Shown here: positions 11,475-20,896 of the stretch, piece after piece
Numbering within the stretch: the stretch's first letter is position 1
Layout of the letters: each line of letters opens with the position of its first letter
Assembly (NCBI RefSeq): GCF_040869045.1
Contig: NC_090321.1
Location: 31,803,426 to 31,867,425, forward strand
DNA: 64,000 nt
Direction: 5' to 3'
Source of the DNA: Eurosta solidaginis
Lineage: Eukaryota > Arthropoda > Insecta > Diptera > Tephritidae
Translations under genes and position numbers: made by a program
Notes under the pieces: generated by a model
Databases searched by the model: none
Seen by the model: only the letters and a program-made list of their open reading frames with translations
Told to the model about the DNA's origin: nothing

Positions 11475-12013
11475 TGTAATGAATTTACTGCAAATCCTCT
11501 TATTTGCAACCTTCTGCTAAGTTCGAAACACTAAACTGTTGAATAAATAACTCCAATATTGAATAATGGAAAAATGGCCTTTATTAAAGTACTTCACAAT
11601 AACACTTATACTTTGAAACTGGCTTGTTTAATAACCAAACTGACTGATAGCTTAAATGAAGCTGATCTCTCGCCTCCACTGTTGTCGCCTTTTTATACTG
11701 TGCGACCTCCTCGTTGCATATTTCTAGGCTTTTCTAATTCCAGAACTTACTAGTTAGTTATAAATTTCTCAGCTACAACTATTTATCAGCTACAACTGCG
11801 CTTGTATGTGTGAGCGACACTTCCACAATCACAATTGCATACCTTAGGAGCATCTCAGCTAAGCTAGCTGCATGTGTTTGTGCATCTCTTCTCCGCTGCG
11901 TGTACGTACATAGGTGTAGACAAAATGATTAAATTATTGATGTGCATTCACGTCACTGATTAGCATCGGCATAGAGATGGCAGTATCCCATAGTGTTGCT
12001 AACATTCGTAACA
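11475..12013 (-). mobile_element. Solo LTR (Ty3/gypsy-like) with ATAG TSD
   Basis: The 539-bp segment starts TGTAATGAATTTACTGC and ends GCTAACATTCGTAACA, with TG...CA termini. The four bases before it (11471-11474) and after it (12014-12017) are both ATAG, a perfect TSD. On the minus strand a TATA box (AGTATAAAAAGGCG, near 11689-11702) is followed by AATAAAGGCC near 11577-11586, as expected for U3 then R of a minus-oriented LTR. No gag or pol lies on either side, so it is a solo LTR left by LTR-LTR recombination. It shares most of its length with 38094-38801. The gypsy label rests on the 4-bp TSD and the LTR style. Confidence 0.85.
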
Positions 12014-12017
12014 ATAG

Positions 12018-12671
12018 ACATTATTTGCTCTTTATCAGAGTAAATATTCTCAGAAATTCTGTCAAAGGTTTTAAATATGGCAACTTTGGAAACAGATTCC
12101 TGGTTTAAAACCGGCATTGATTTAGGATGCGGTTATATATAAAGAGAAATTAATCACTTTCCTGCATGCTTTCTACTACGATTTTTTGTTAGTATTATAT
12201 ATTCATCTTATGCATTCATATTTACTTCATATAAAATTGTTACAATATTTCCGTTCTGAGTAATATTTTGTTCTTGTTTTTCTTTCTACATCAGCCAATA
12301 ACGTGGTTTGATTATGCAGCATTTGGTGTCGCCACCGATGTACGTTGTCTGCATTTTAAAATTGTTGCAACATTTTTTTTTGTATTATTTTGCATTATTA
12401 GTTGCTTCCATAATCAGGTAGGTTTGTTGTTGTATTTTTATTCGTTGTGCTAATATGTATTTAAATGGCAATTTTTCCCCTTGTCTGTTTAAGATAATAT
12501 GTTTATAAACAAATTTTTCAAGTTACACTAAGTGCAATTGATAATTTTTCGTATACTGTTACATAGCATGTGTAATTTTCTTAAATTTATGGCCCGATTA
12601 TGTATGACACCGCGATATTTTGCATTGCAAAGGCATTCAGGTTTACCATCACTCACTGAAGTGAATGAATG
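12018..12671. other. Non-coding spacer
   Basis: AT-rich with no gene recognised. A short frame at 12268-12453 is hydrophobic by composition only. Confidence 0.3.
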
Positions 12672-12678
12672 CTCTTAA

Positions 12679-13213
12679 TAGTGATAGAACTTTTAGAAAA
12701 AGTATCGATACCAGTATTTATTTGAAAAACTCGCGCGAAAGTATCGATGCTCATACTCATACTCTGTAAAAGATATCGAGTATACTCCCATCCAGCATTC
12801 TCTATCGCGCAAGTCACTTCCTCTATATGAAATTCGGGATGAACTGTTCCCCCAGTGCGCAAAGACGCAGCATTTAGAAACTATTGCGGCAGCAATAGGA
12901 GTTACTTCGATAAGACAAAATGTATCGGGAAAGATGGTAATTCTGTATCGCGAAAGTAACTAATTCGTTAGGATATTTTTTGAAGTGCAATTGGAAAGAA
13001 GATTCATAGTGATGTGAGAAAATCTTTTGGACAAAAGTGTTGATCTTAAACCTGCATACTATCGGCAACTGGTAAAGTAATTGGAAAAAGCATCACAATT
13101 ATGTATAGATAGTTCACTCAGTACTTGGTAAAAAGCATCGAGTACGAAATGCTTGAGTGTTTTTGGAAAAACATCGATACCACTAACTTAGTACTCGTAT
13201 CGTTCTATCACTA
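12679..13213. mobile_element. 535-bp TIR element (MITE), with 7-bp TSD
   Basis: The termini are inverted: TAGTGATAGAAC starts at 12679 and its exact reverse complement ends at 13213. CTCTTAA flanks both sides (12672-12678 and 13214-13220). The arms beyond the first 12 bases are only partly paired. There is no transposase frame, so it is non-autonomous. TSD length and the TAGTGAT start suggest a hAT- or P-like transposase as mobiliser; this is inference. The interior is rich in TATCGAT and ATCGATAC motifs, especially near both ends. Confidence 0.85.
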
Positions 13214-13220
13214 CTCTTAA

Positions 13221-13759
13221 ATGAAGGGAATTTTGTTTTATTAATTGTTTGGCAAAACATTGATACATCTCGACATCAGGAAGGACAAGGCGACAGCTGT
13301 TGCCATTAAACCATGTAAGTCCATTCAAAGCCCTTTATCTTGGGAGTGGAATTTGAAACCGCACGCCTATAATGACCGGACTGTTTAAAAACATATCCGA
13401 CCATCCTTTTTCCCAATTTGAAGCAAATAGGCAATCCACGCTTTGCAATAACAACTAACAATCATAGCTAGTTGTTGTTGCTCCTACTCAAAGAACTTGG
13501 GTTCACACGGTAAATACATTTTTTGTTATGCGGAAATCCAGCGTAAAAGACACTTCGAACTGAAATAATATGACATTCTCTTAGTACCCGCTTGAAATTT
13601 TGAGTCTTTTAGATTTTCAGCATGTTGTTTTGTTTTAAAAACAAAAGTGTTTACAAATTTATACTTTTAGGTTTTTCAAACTTGTGGTTTTATCTTAAAA
13701 CCAGAAGCATCTGCAACTTAAAATTTTTAGATTTTTTAAACTTTTAGATATTTCATATA
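13221..13759. other. Non-coding; left edge of a repeat-rich block
   Basis: No gene is recognised. From about 13600 the text becomes internally repetitive ('tttttagattttt', 'ttaaaaacaaaagtg', 'cttaaaaccagaagc') and leads into the fold-back array that follows. Confidence 0.3.
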
Positions 13760-15135
13760 TGTTTTGAGTTGAAAGAATTAACTGTTCAGTTAAGTTTGAA
13801 ATTTGAACTGAATAATATTCAAAAACGCAGTAGTATATTAAGGTTTCCAATTCAATACAAAAAGTTTGAAAAATTGCTAAAATCGATGAGTCGTTTAAAA
13901 CTTATTTTCAAATTCAGTCTTAGCCTTGTACATGAAAAACGTGAAGCAGATTTTATATTTTCAGATCAGTTGAAACTTTTTTCAAGGCAAATGAAACTTT
14001 TTTAAAGTTCAAATTAAACTTTTTTTATTACAAATGAAACCTTTTTCAAGTCAAATTAGACTTTTTTCAAATCAAACGAAACTTTTTCAAATTAATTAAA
14101 CTTGTTTAAAAAAAAAACTTCTTTCCATTTACAGGTTTGGATCTTGCTTTTACACCCAAAAACTATTGTGCTATTTGAAGTGTACTTAGGGTAGCTTAAT
14201 ATATCGACAGTTGTGTGGAATAGCACCATACCTCGGCTGCCGATCCGAGAACGCTCTATCTTCGAGCACTTTTGAAAAACAGCCTATTTCAGATTTTGTA
14301 TAGAAAACGCCCTAACGCTTAAAAATAGTTTAATTTAAAAAGTTTAATTTAATTTGAAAATGTTTCATTTGACTTGAAAAAGTTTTGTTTAGTTGGAAAA
14401 AGTTTCATTTGGCATAAAAAAATTTCACTTGATTTAAAAAATGTTTAACTTGACCAGAAAAGAAGTTTCATTTGATTAGAAAAAAGCTTTATTTGACTTA
14501 AAAGAGTTGCGTTTAGTTGGAAAAAAGTTTGATCTGTATTGAAAACTTACTTATCTTCTTAATTAGCGCTTAACCGTTTAAACGGTTTTGGCCTTCCATC
14601 AAGCGCGCCAGTCGCTTCTTCTCTCAGCCAACCGGCGCCAATTGGTCACACCAAGTGAGCTTAAATTGTTTTTCACCTGGTCCTTCCAGCGGAGTGAGGA
14701 CCGCTCTTTACCTTTGCTTCCATAGGCGGGGTCCGATAGAAACACTTTCTTGGCCGGAGCGTCATCTTTCATTCGCATAACATGGCCTAGCCAGAGCATC
14801 CGCTGCGTTTTAATTCGCTGGACTATGTTAATTTCTGCGTAGAGCTCGTACAGCTCATCGTTAAATCTTCTTCGGTACTTGCCATCGCCAACGCGTAGAG
14901 GCCCATGAATCTTTCGAAGAACTTTCCTCTCGAAAACTCCTAGTGCCGCTTCATCTGATATTGTCATGGTCCATGCTTCTGCACCATATAGATGGCTACG
15001 ATAAGTGACTTGTAGAGTATGATTTTCGTTTGCCGAGAGAGGACTTTAACTTTCAATTACCAATATATTCCCGTATTGAAAAAGTTTCATTTAATTGGAA
15101 AAAGATTATTTGATTGGAAAAAAGTTTAGTTTGTA
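13760..15135. repeat. Fold-back repeat with degenerate ~20-bp subunits, interrupted by a LINE
   Basis: The left arm (about 13770-14110) is a series of units such as 'gaaacctttttcaagtcaaa' and 'gaaactttttcaaattaatt'. The right arm (about 14330-14545, resuming 15083-15135) carries the reverse complement ('atttgacttgaaaaagtttt', 'tggaaaaagtttcatttggc'). A ~220-bp single-copy loop lies between them. The overall form, long imperfect arms made of short tandem units around a loop, resembles FB-type fold-back transposons. An RTE fragment is inserted in the right arm at 14546-15072. Confidence 0.7.
14546..15072 (-). mobile_element. RTE-type LINE, 5'-truncated insertion with 10-bp TSD
   Basis: GTATTGAAAA occurs at 14536-14545 and 15073-15082, an exact TSD. 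On the minus strand the insertion encodes the LINE C-terminus (14967-14599, 122 codons): DEAALGVFERKVLRKIHGP, YRRRFNDELYELYAEINIV, MLWLGHVMRMKDDAPAKKVF and NWRRLAERRSDWRA. The 3' end reads 'gcgctaattaagaagataag' and ends in an AAGT-type tail. Short microsatellite-like tails are typical of RTE elements. It is 5'-truncated just upstream of the 'VLSRQTK' region. The frame is open, so this is a fairly recent insertion. Confidence 0.85.
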
Positions 15136-15182
15136 ATATACTAATTTTCTAGGAATCTAATTTGTAAAGTTTTTTGGTTTTA

Positions 15183-15560
15183 TCCGAAATAAAATAAATA
15201 TTTCCATCGAAGCAGTCAGCTGGAATTCACTTACACATTAACGGCTTTCAGTACAACTTGTACCACACGTCACAAGTTAAAATGGGCTTGCATTTTTGAA
15301 AAGGTTTTTACAGTTTGTCTGGAATTGTGAAGTGAGTTCATTTACAACCAAAGACTGGTGATTTCGTATTCCTACCCGTCACTCTTAAAAAATGTCAACT
15401 TTTCGTGTAAACTACACAACTATGCTTCATATTTCTTTAATTAAATATAATTTTAAAATTATCAACGAGACCCCAACTATAACCATTTTCGTTCCATTGT
15501 TGTGAGTGTTTGACTGCAAAATCCGAAAAGAAACTATTAAATTTGGTATCAGTTTATTAA
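15183..15560. other. Non-coding spacer
   Basis: No gene or repeat family is recognised. Confidence 0.25.
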
Positions 15561-17182
15561 ACTCAGTTGAGCAGAGCTCACAGAGTATATTAACTTTGAT
15601 TGGATAACGGTTGGTTGTACAGCTATAAAAGAATCGATATATATATCAAAATCATCAGTATCGAAAAAAAATTTGATTGAGACATGTCCGTCCGTCCGTC
15701 CGTCTGTCCGTTAACACGATAACTTGAGTAAATTTTGAGGTATCTTGATGAAATTTGGTATGTAGGTTCCTGGGTACTCATCTCAGATCGCTATTTAAAA
15801 TGAACGATATCGGACTATAACCACGCCCACTTTTTCGATATCGAAAATTTCCAAAAACCAAAAAAATGCGATAATTCATTACGAAAGACGAATGAAGCGA
15901 TGAAACTTGGTAGGTGAGTTGAACTTATGACGCAGAATAGAAAATTAGTAAAATTTTGGACAACGGGCGTGGTACCGCCCACTTTTAAAAGAAGGTAATT
16001 TAAAAGTTTTACAAGCTGTAATTTGGCAGTCGTTGAAGATATCATGATGAAATTTGGCAGGAACATTACTCCTATTACTATATGTATGCTTAATAAAAAT
16101 TAGCAAAATCGGAGAACGACCACGCCCACTTTAAAAAAATTTTCTTTTTTTTAAGTCAAATTTTAACAAAAAATTTAATATCTTTACAGTATATAAGTAA
16201 ATTATGTCAACATTCAATTCCAGTAAAGATATGGCGAAACAAAATGCAAAAATAGAAGAAAATTTCAAAGTGGGCGTGGCTCCGCCCTTTTTCATTTAAT
16301 TTGTCTAGGATACTTTAATTGCCATAAGTCGAACAAAAATTCACCAATCCTTGTGAAATTTGATAGGGGCTTAGATTCTGGGACGATAACTTATTTCTGT
16401 GAAAAAGGGCGAAATCGGTTGAAGCCACGCCCAGTTTTTATACACAGTCGGCCGTCTGTCCTTCCTCTCGGCCGTTAACACGATAACTTGAGCAAAAATC
16501 GATATATATTTACTAAACTCAGTTCACGTACTTATCTGAACTCACTTTGTATTGGTATAAAAATGGCAGAAATCGGACTATGACCACGCCCACTTTTTCG
16601 ATATCGAAAATTACGAAAAACGAGAAAATGCCATAATTCTATACCTATGAAATGAAAAAGCCCTACATTCTAGAGTCACCCCAGGTCCACCTTTCTGGCG
16701 ATATCTCGAAAAGGCGTCCACCTATAGAACTAAGGCCCACTACTTTTTAAAATACTCATTAACCCCTTTCATTTGATACCCATATCTTACAAACAAATTC
16801 TAGGGTCACCCCTGGTCCACCTTTATGGCGATATCTCGAAACGGCGTCCACCTATGGAAATAAGGATCAATCCCTTTTAAAATACTTATTAACACCTTTC
16901 GTTTGATACCCATTTCGTACAAACAAATTCTAGAGTCAACCCTGATCCACCTTTATGGCGATATCCCTAAATGGCGTCCATCTATAGAACTATGGCCCAC
17001 TCCCTCTTAAAATACTTTTTAATACCTTTCATTTGATACACATGTCACACAAACACATTCCAGGGTTACTCTCGGTTCATTTTCCTACATGGTTATTTTC
17101 CCTTATGTTGCCACCATAGCTCTCAGCTGAGTATGTAATGTTCGGTTACACGCGAACTTAACCTTCCTTACTTGTTTTTTAT
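15561..17182 (+). mobile_element. INE-1/Helentron-like non-autonomous element, complete
   Basis: Starts 'actcagttgagcagagctca', close to the palindromic start of the copy at 61745 ('tatactcagttgagc'), followed by 'ggataacggttggttgtac', a TCCG tract ('gtccgtccgtccgtctgtcc' near 15689) and repeated blocks of 'cacgcccactttttcgatat'. Near the 3' end lie about three units of a 130-bp monomer ('atatctcgaa' recurs at 16701, 16831 and 16961), then a hairpin (gttcg...cgaac near 17140) and the tail 'ttccttacttgtttttt'. Layout matches the Drosophila INE-1 group and Helentrons: a leader with TCCG repeats, an internal minisatellite and a 3' hairpin. It encodes no protein. Confidence 0.8.
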
Positions 17183-17519
17183 AAAATTACATACATTAAA
17201 TGACAATGCTCAAATAGTTTGTATGTTTACATGAAGCATTATCATTTTTTAAATATTTCGTTTCTGTAAGCATTTATAGACGTTTATACATACATATGTA
17301 TATGTTAATTCGGTAGCAGCATAAAAGTCACTCACCTAAACACATTGTTACAGCTCACAAGTTGTGACTCGCGTCAATATACCTATACAGTGATTAAAGT
17401 TAATAAAGATGAATGTAAAATAAATATAAGTTTAAAAAATAATTATCAAATTTTTAAAATTTACTACTTAATTCTATGGTGCTGATAAGGTTTGTCAAGC
17501 CTTTAGCTCGGTTACGCTC
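17183..17519. other. Non-coding spacer
   Basis: AT-rich with no gene recognised. Confidence 0.25.
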
Positions 17520-19470
17520 TTAAATGCGCATTTTTTGAGCATAGAACTTGTCATATAGTAGAAGACGAAATAAAGCTAAAAAAAAATCAAAATTAATTCA
17601 TGCAGTTACACACATGCAACACCAAGATATGGCAGTCGTGGCTTTCGCATACTTCTCCGATGAGAAGAAAATTGACCCAACAACTGAATCAAAAGCCCTC
17701 AACGAGTATTGTCAGCAAAATGATCTACCATGGATTATCTGCTGTGACGCAAACTCTTATCACACAGTGTGGGGAAGCACGAACATCAACAAAAGTGTGA
17801 GTACATCTTTGAGTTTATTAGCAGTAATAAAAGCCATAATATAGCCACCGCTGTCTCAGGGGAGGAGTCAATGCAGTACCATAAACACATTGAATTCGAT
17901 ATCGGTCACTTTCCTGAGCACAGGCTAGCTTTTAGACATCCTAGGAAAGCAAACTGCGAACTTTTCCGCTTTGTCATTGAGGAAGCCAGAAACAGCTCAA
18001 AGCGATCCGTAACCATGCGACATTAGCTTGAGAAGGAAGACGAACAACTGCACTCAGACACTCAAACTGATTGCTATGCGTGTTGTCCAAAAGAAAAGAT
18101 ACGTATACAACGTGATGTGGCTAGGTGGAAAAAAAAGCTTGGACTACGGAGATGCCAAGCTAAGAAGCTATTTAGTAGAACAAGAGCTACGTGTGATTGG
18201 GATTTGTATAAAATTGCTTTAACGCTATACAACAAACGACTTGGAAGATGTAAGCGGGCTTTACCTCGTGTTCCTTTTAATTTTTCCTAAAAATCGCCAG
18301 GGCGGGAGCTACACTCTTTACGCTGACTTTCAACGGCATCTGCAAGGCAGTTGAGTTTTAACTGATAAGCTTTTTATGGGGGAAATACATACGGAGTGTT
18401 TGCCAAATCGTTGCTGAGAGGTGACCCCGCTTAAAAGTGCTTGTTTCTAGTTGAAAAAAATTGTTTCTAAATTTTTGATGTTGTTTTTCTCGGGAATGAG
18501 AGGTAGGCGGAGAACTCTACCACCACACCAAGGCGGCCGGAGAAAACATTGTGAGAGTATTAGTGATCGTCCAACAGGGGCGCTTCTATAAAACGCGTTC
18601 TCTAGAGATTATAGATATCCACTAGGCACTCTGATAAAACATATGGGAGCTACACTAAATATCTAGAAGAGACATAAAAACTCACTTACTGGACTACAAA
18701 GAAGACTTTAACACTCATTATAATGGAAGGACTACCGACCACAAGTGGTCAAGAAAAAAGCCTAGCAGAAAGCTTACCACAGTGAAGCGAGAGAAATGCG
18801 CTTGGGCTACCTTCAGCTCATTCTTATCACAAGGACCGGGAAGGGCATTTATATCTCTGCTACAGAGAAAATAACCCACATAGCTACAGCTTATCCAAAT
18901 TTTATAAGGCATCTCTACTGCTCGGCTAGATTCAAAGGAGTTGTACAGAGATCAAGATAGTTTTCTTAACAAAGCCAAGGGAATCCGATTAATTGCCCTC
19001 GTCATACCGACCGCTCACTTCATTTCTTCTAAAAGATTAAGGAAAATTGACAATCAGCACATTAGGGAGGTACAGCCTAAATGATGTCTCTGTGTTAGAA
19101 TCGATTTGCCTATCATACAGGAAAGTCCAGGGACACTGCTATTCCTGGCCTCACCATAAATATTAAAAAGGCTTTGGTGTCTCAAAATACAGTCTTCTGT
19201 GCTTTTATTGACATATCATGGGCTTTCGATAAAATGACACATCAAGCTATCGAGTAAGCTATTATTTACATGAATATAGGCTCACTGTACATACACTGGG
19301 TGCTATCCATGCGGGAGAGAAGAAAAGTCAGTCAGCTGAGTGATTTATGGCCACTAGCCCCAAGGGGGTGTACTCTCTACTCTCTTGTGGACCCTAGTTA
19401 TAGATGAACTCCTTCAGTTACAAAAATATCATAGATTTGTCTCACAAGGGATGCCTAAGTAATCTGCACT
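17520..19470 (+). pseudogene. R1-like LINE with endonuclease and RT remnants, interrupted by a SINE
   Basis: The plus strand (17548-17844) encodes part of an apurinic-type endonuclease: VVAFAYFSDEKKIDP, then LPWIICCDANSYHTVWGSTN, matching the 'GCDANSHH..WGS.' motif of LINE endonucleases. The frame shifts near 17800 and continues weakly to 18026. After a SINE insertion (18246-18541), decayed RT follows: 'FCAFIDISWAFDKMTH' near 19200 and 'RGC...LYSLVDP' near 19370, degraded versions of the 'FLDIEGAFD..SH' and 'RGCPQGGVLSPLLW' motifs. Multiple stops are present, so it is dead. It is of the same general type as 35303-36137 and 49079-49858. Confidence 0.6.
18246..18541 (-). mobile_element. tRNA-derived SINE inside a dead LINE
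   Basis: On the minus strand: head 'ccggccgccttggtgtggtg', body 'agcggggtcacctctcagc' and 'gaaaatt...cgtatgtatttcc', then 'ttgcagatgccgttgaaag'. It is diverged from the 30482-30846 copy and has lost a clear B box and tail. It separates the endonuclease and RT remnants of the surrounding LINE and so inserted after it. Confidence 0.7.
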
Positions 19471-19936
19471 AGAGAGATGCGCGAGTGTTACTTTAGTTTA
19501 AGCTGCATTTCATTTCATTTTACTTTTGCAATGTGGCCTCTCTGAATATTTGAAATTTTTGCTTTATATGTTTTTTTTTGTTCACTATGTATATGGATTC
19601 CTTTTCATTTTTATTAACCACAGTCAATCTTGTATAAACCTTGAAGGAATAAAGACTATATATCTTAATATATAAAAAACACGTGTCACAACATTTACGG
19701 CCGCGATGGACTCCTAAACTACTGAAGCGATTTTGAATTTGTTTGCACCCCGTGTGTAGTTTGATCTAACTTGAGACATAGGATAGGTTATGTCTCGGTT
19801 TATAGTCGCAATATTATTTTATTGCAATTTTTTTATATTTGTTTATACGTAATAATAAAATGTTACGTATACGCAGTGGTGCACCTCTTTTCAGTTGGTA
19901 TGTATAAGTTTGTGCACGTGCTTATTTAACTTTACA

Positions 19937-19988
<52 letters not shown>

Positions 19989-20186
19989 CACATCACCAGG
20001 GCCGGCGAGGGGGGGCCCGTGGTTTCTGAAAGGGCCCGCGATTTGAGGTACTAAGACATTTTTTTTAATTCAGGAGTCTTTAGTTGTTCTATATGTAATT
20101 TTTAAGCCGAATTTCAAAAGCAACGAATATCTGCATTTCGTTTTAATATTATAGTGAAGTGTGAATAATAAAAATCTATATACATA
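19471..20186. repeat. Repeat debris: Helitron-like 5' end, (TA)n microsatellite, hAT-like end
   Basis: TCTTAATATATAAAA at 19663 with 'cgcgatggactcctaaacta' downstream looks like the 5' end of a common insect Helitron group, but I see no matching 3' end. A (TA)n run fills about 19943-19987. At about 19997 'cagggccggcgagggggggc' resembles the CAGGGCCGG start of some hAT elements; no partner end is found. No gene is recognised. Confidence 0.4.
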
Positions 20187-20627
20187 CTAGCAGACCCGGC
20201 AGACGATATTCTGCCCTAAATTTGGCCTATCTGCATACATTTTAAAAAGCTTTTTCCGTCTAACTCTGCCCTGCCCCTGTACACATTTTCCTAATATTTT
20301 TATACACTCCTCCCTCCGTCTTTTTCGCTTCATCTCCATCTTCGTCTCATTCTATCCCTTTCTCAGTCTCCTCCTCTTTTTTCTTTTCTCTCAAGTTTTT
20401 CTCCTTCTTTTTCATCTCTTATTGCCAGTCCCAGAGGGTGGTATGTATTTTGTTCCAGTCCCATTCCGTGTCGCAGTCTCAGTCCCACTTCGAGTCTCAG
20501 TCTCAGTCACAGTCCTAGTCCTAATCCCAGTCCGTCTCTGGTATACTTCCCTGAAAAAAGAACGTAAATACTAATATAGGCAAATTTATATACGAAATTT
20601 CAGGAAAATCGAATAGGACGTATGTAA

Positions 20628-20632
20628 ATAGG
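20628..20632. repeat. Copia TSD, left (ATAGG)
   Basis: ATAGG here recurs at 24974-24978 on the far side of the element. The empty site can be seen in the sister Helitron at about 25688-25699 ('gtaaataggtac'). Confidence 0.85.
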
Positions 20633-20775
20633 TGTTGTAATAGAGATTTGTACACACAGTTTCAGAGTAAGATGGCGACTAACTTTATTCAGTATAATAC
20701 GAACAGAGGTATAATGAAATAGTATGAAAAGAAAACTGATAATTAGAGTTGCCAGATTTATATTATTTAACAATA
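20633..20775 (-). repeat. Copia 3' LTR (143 bp)
   Basis: Identical to 24831-24973 except at one position (cacAca here, cacGca there). On the minus strand it starts TATTGTTAAATAA and ends CTATTACAACA, and it contains an AATAAA signal ('ctgaataaagttagtcg'). A polypurine tract, TAAAGGGAAG (20776-20785 on the minus strand), directly precedes it. Confidence 0.9.
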
Positions 20776-20896
20776 CTTCCCTTTAATAGAACATCTGGCA
20801 ACATTGTAAATATATATAAGTAAAAATTTACGACCATTAATTCAAATCCAAAATGTTTACATTGCAAAAACTATGTTCAGTAATACATATCTAAGT

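Noticed and set aside
17548..17844. Host nuclease gene
   Set aside because: The endonuclease motif is that of LINEs, the frame breaks soon after and RT debris follows downstream.
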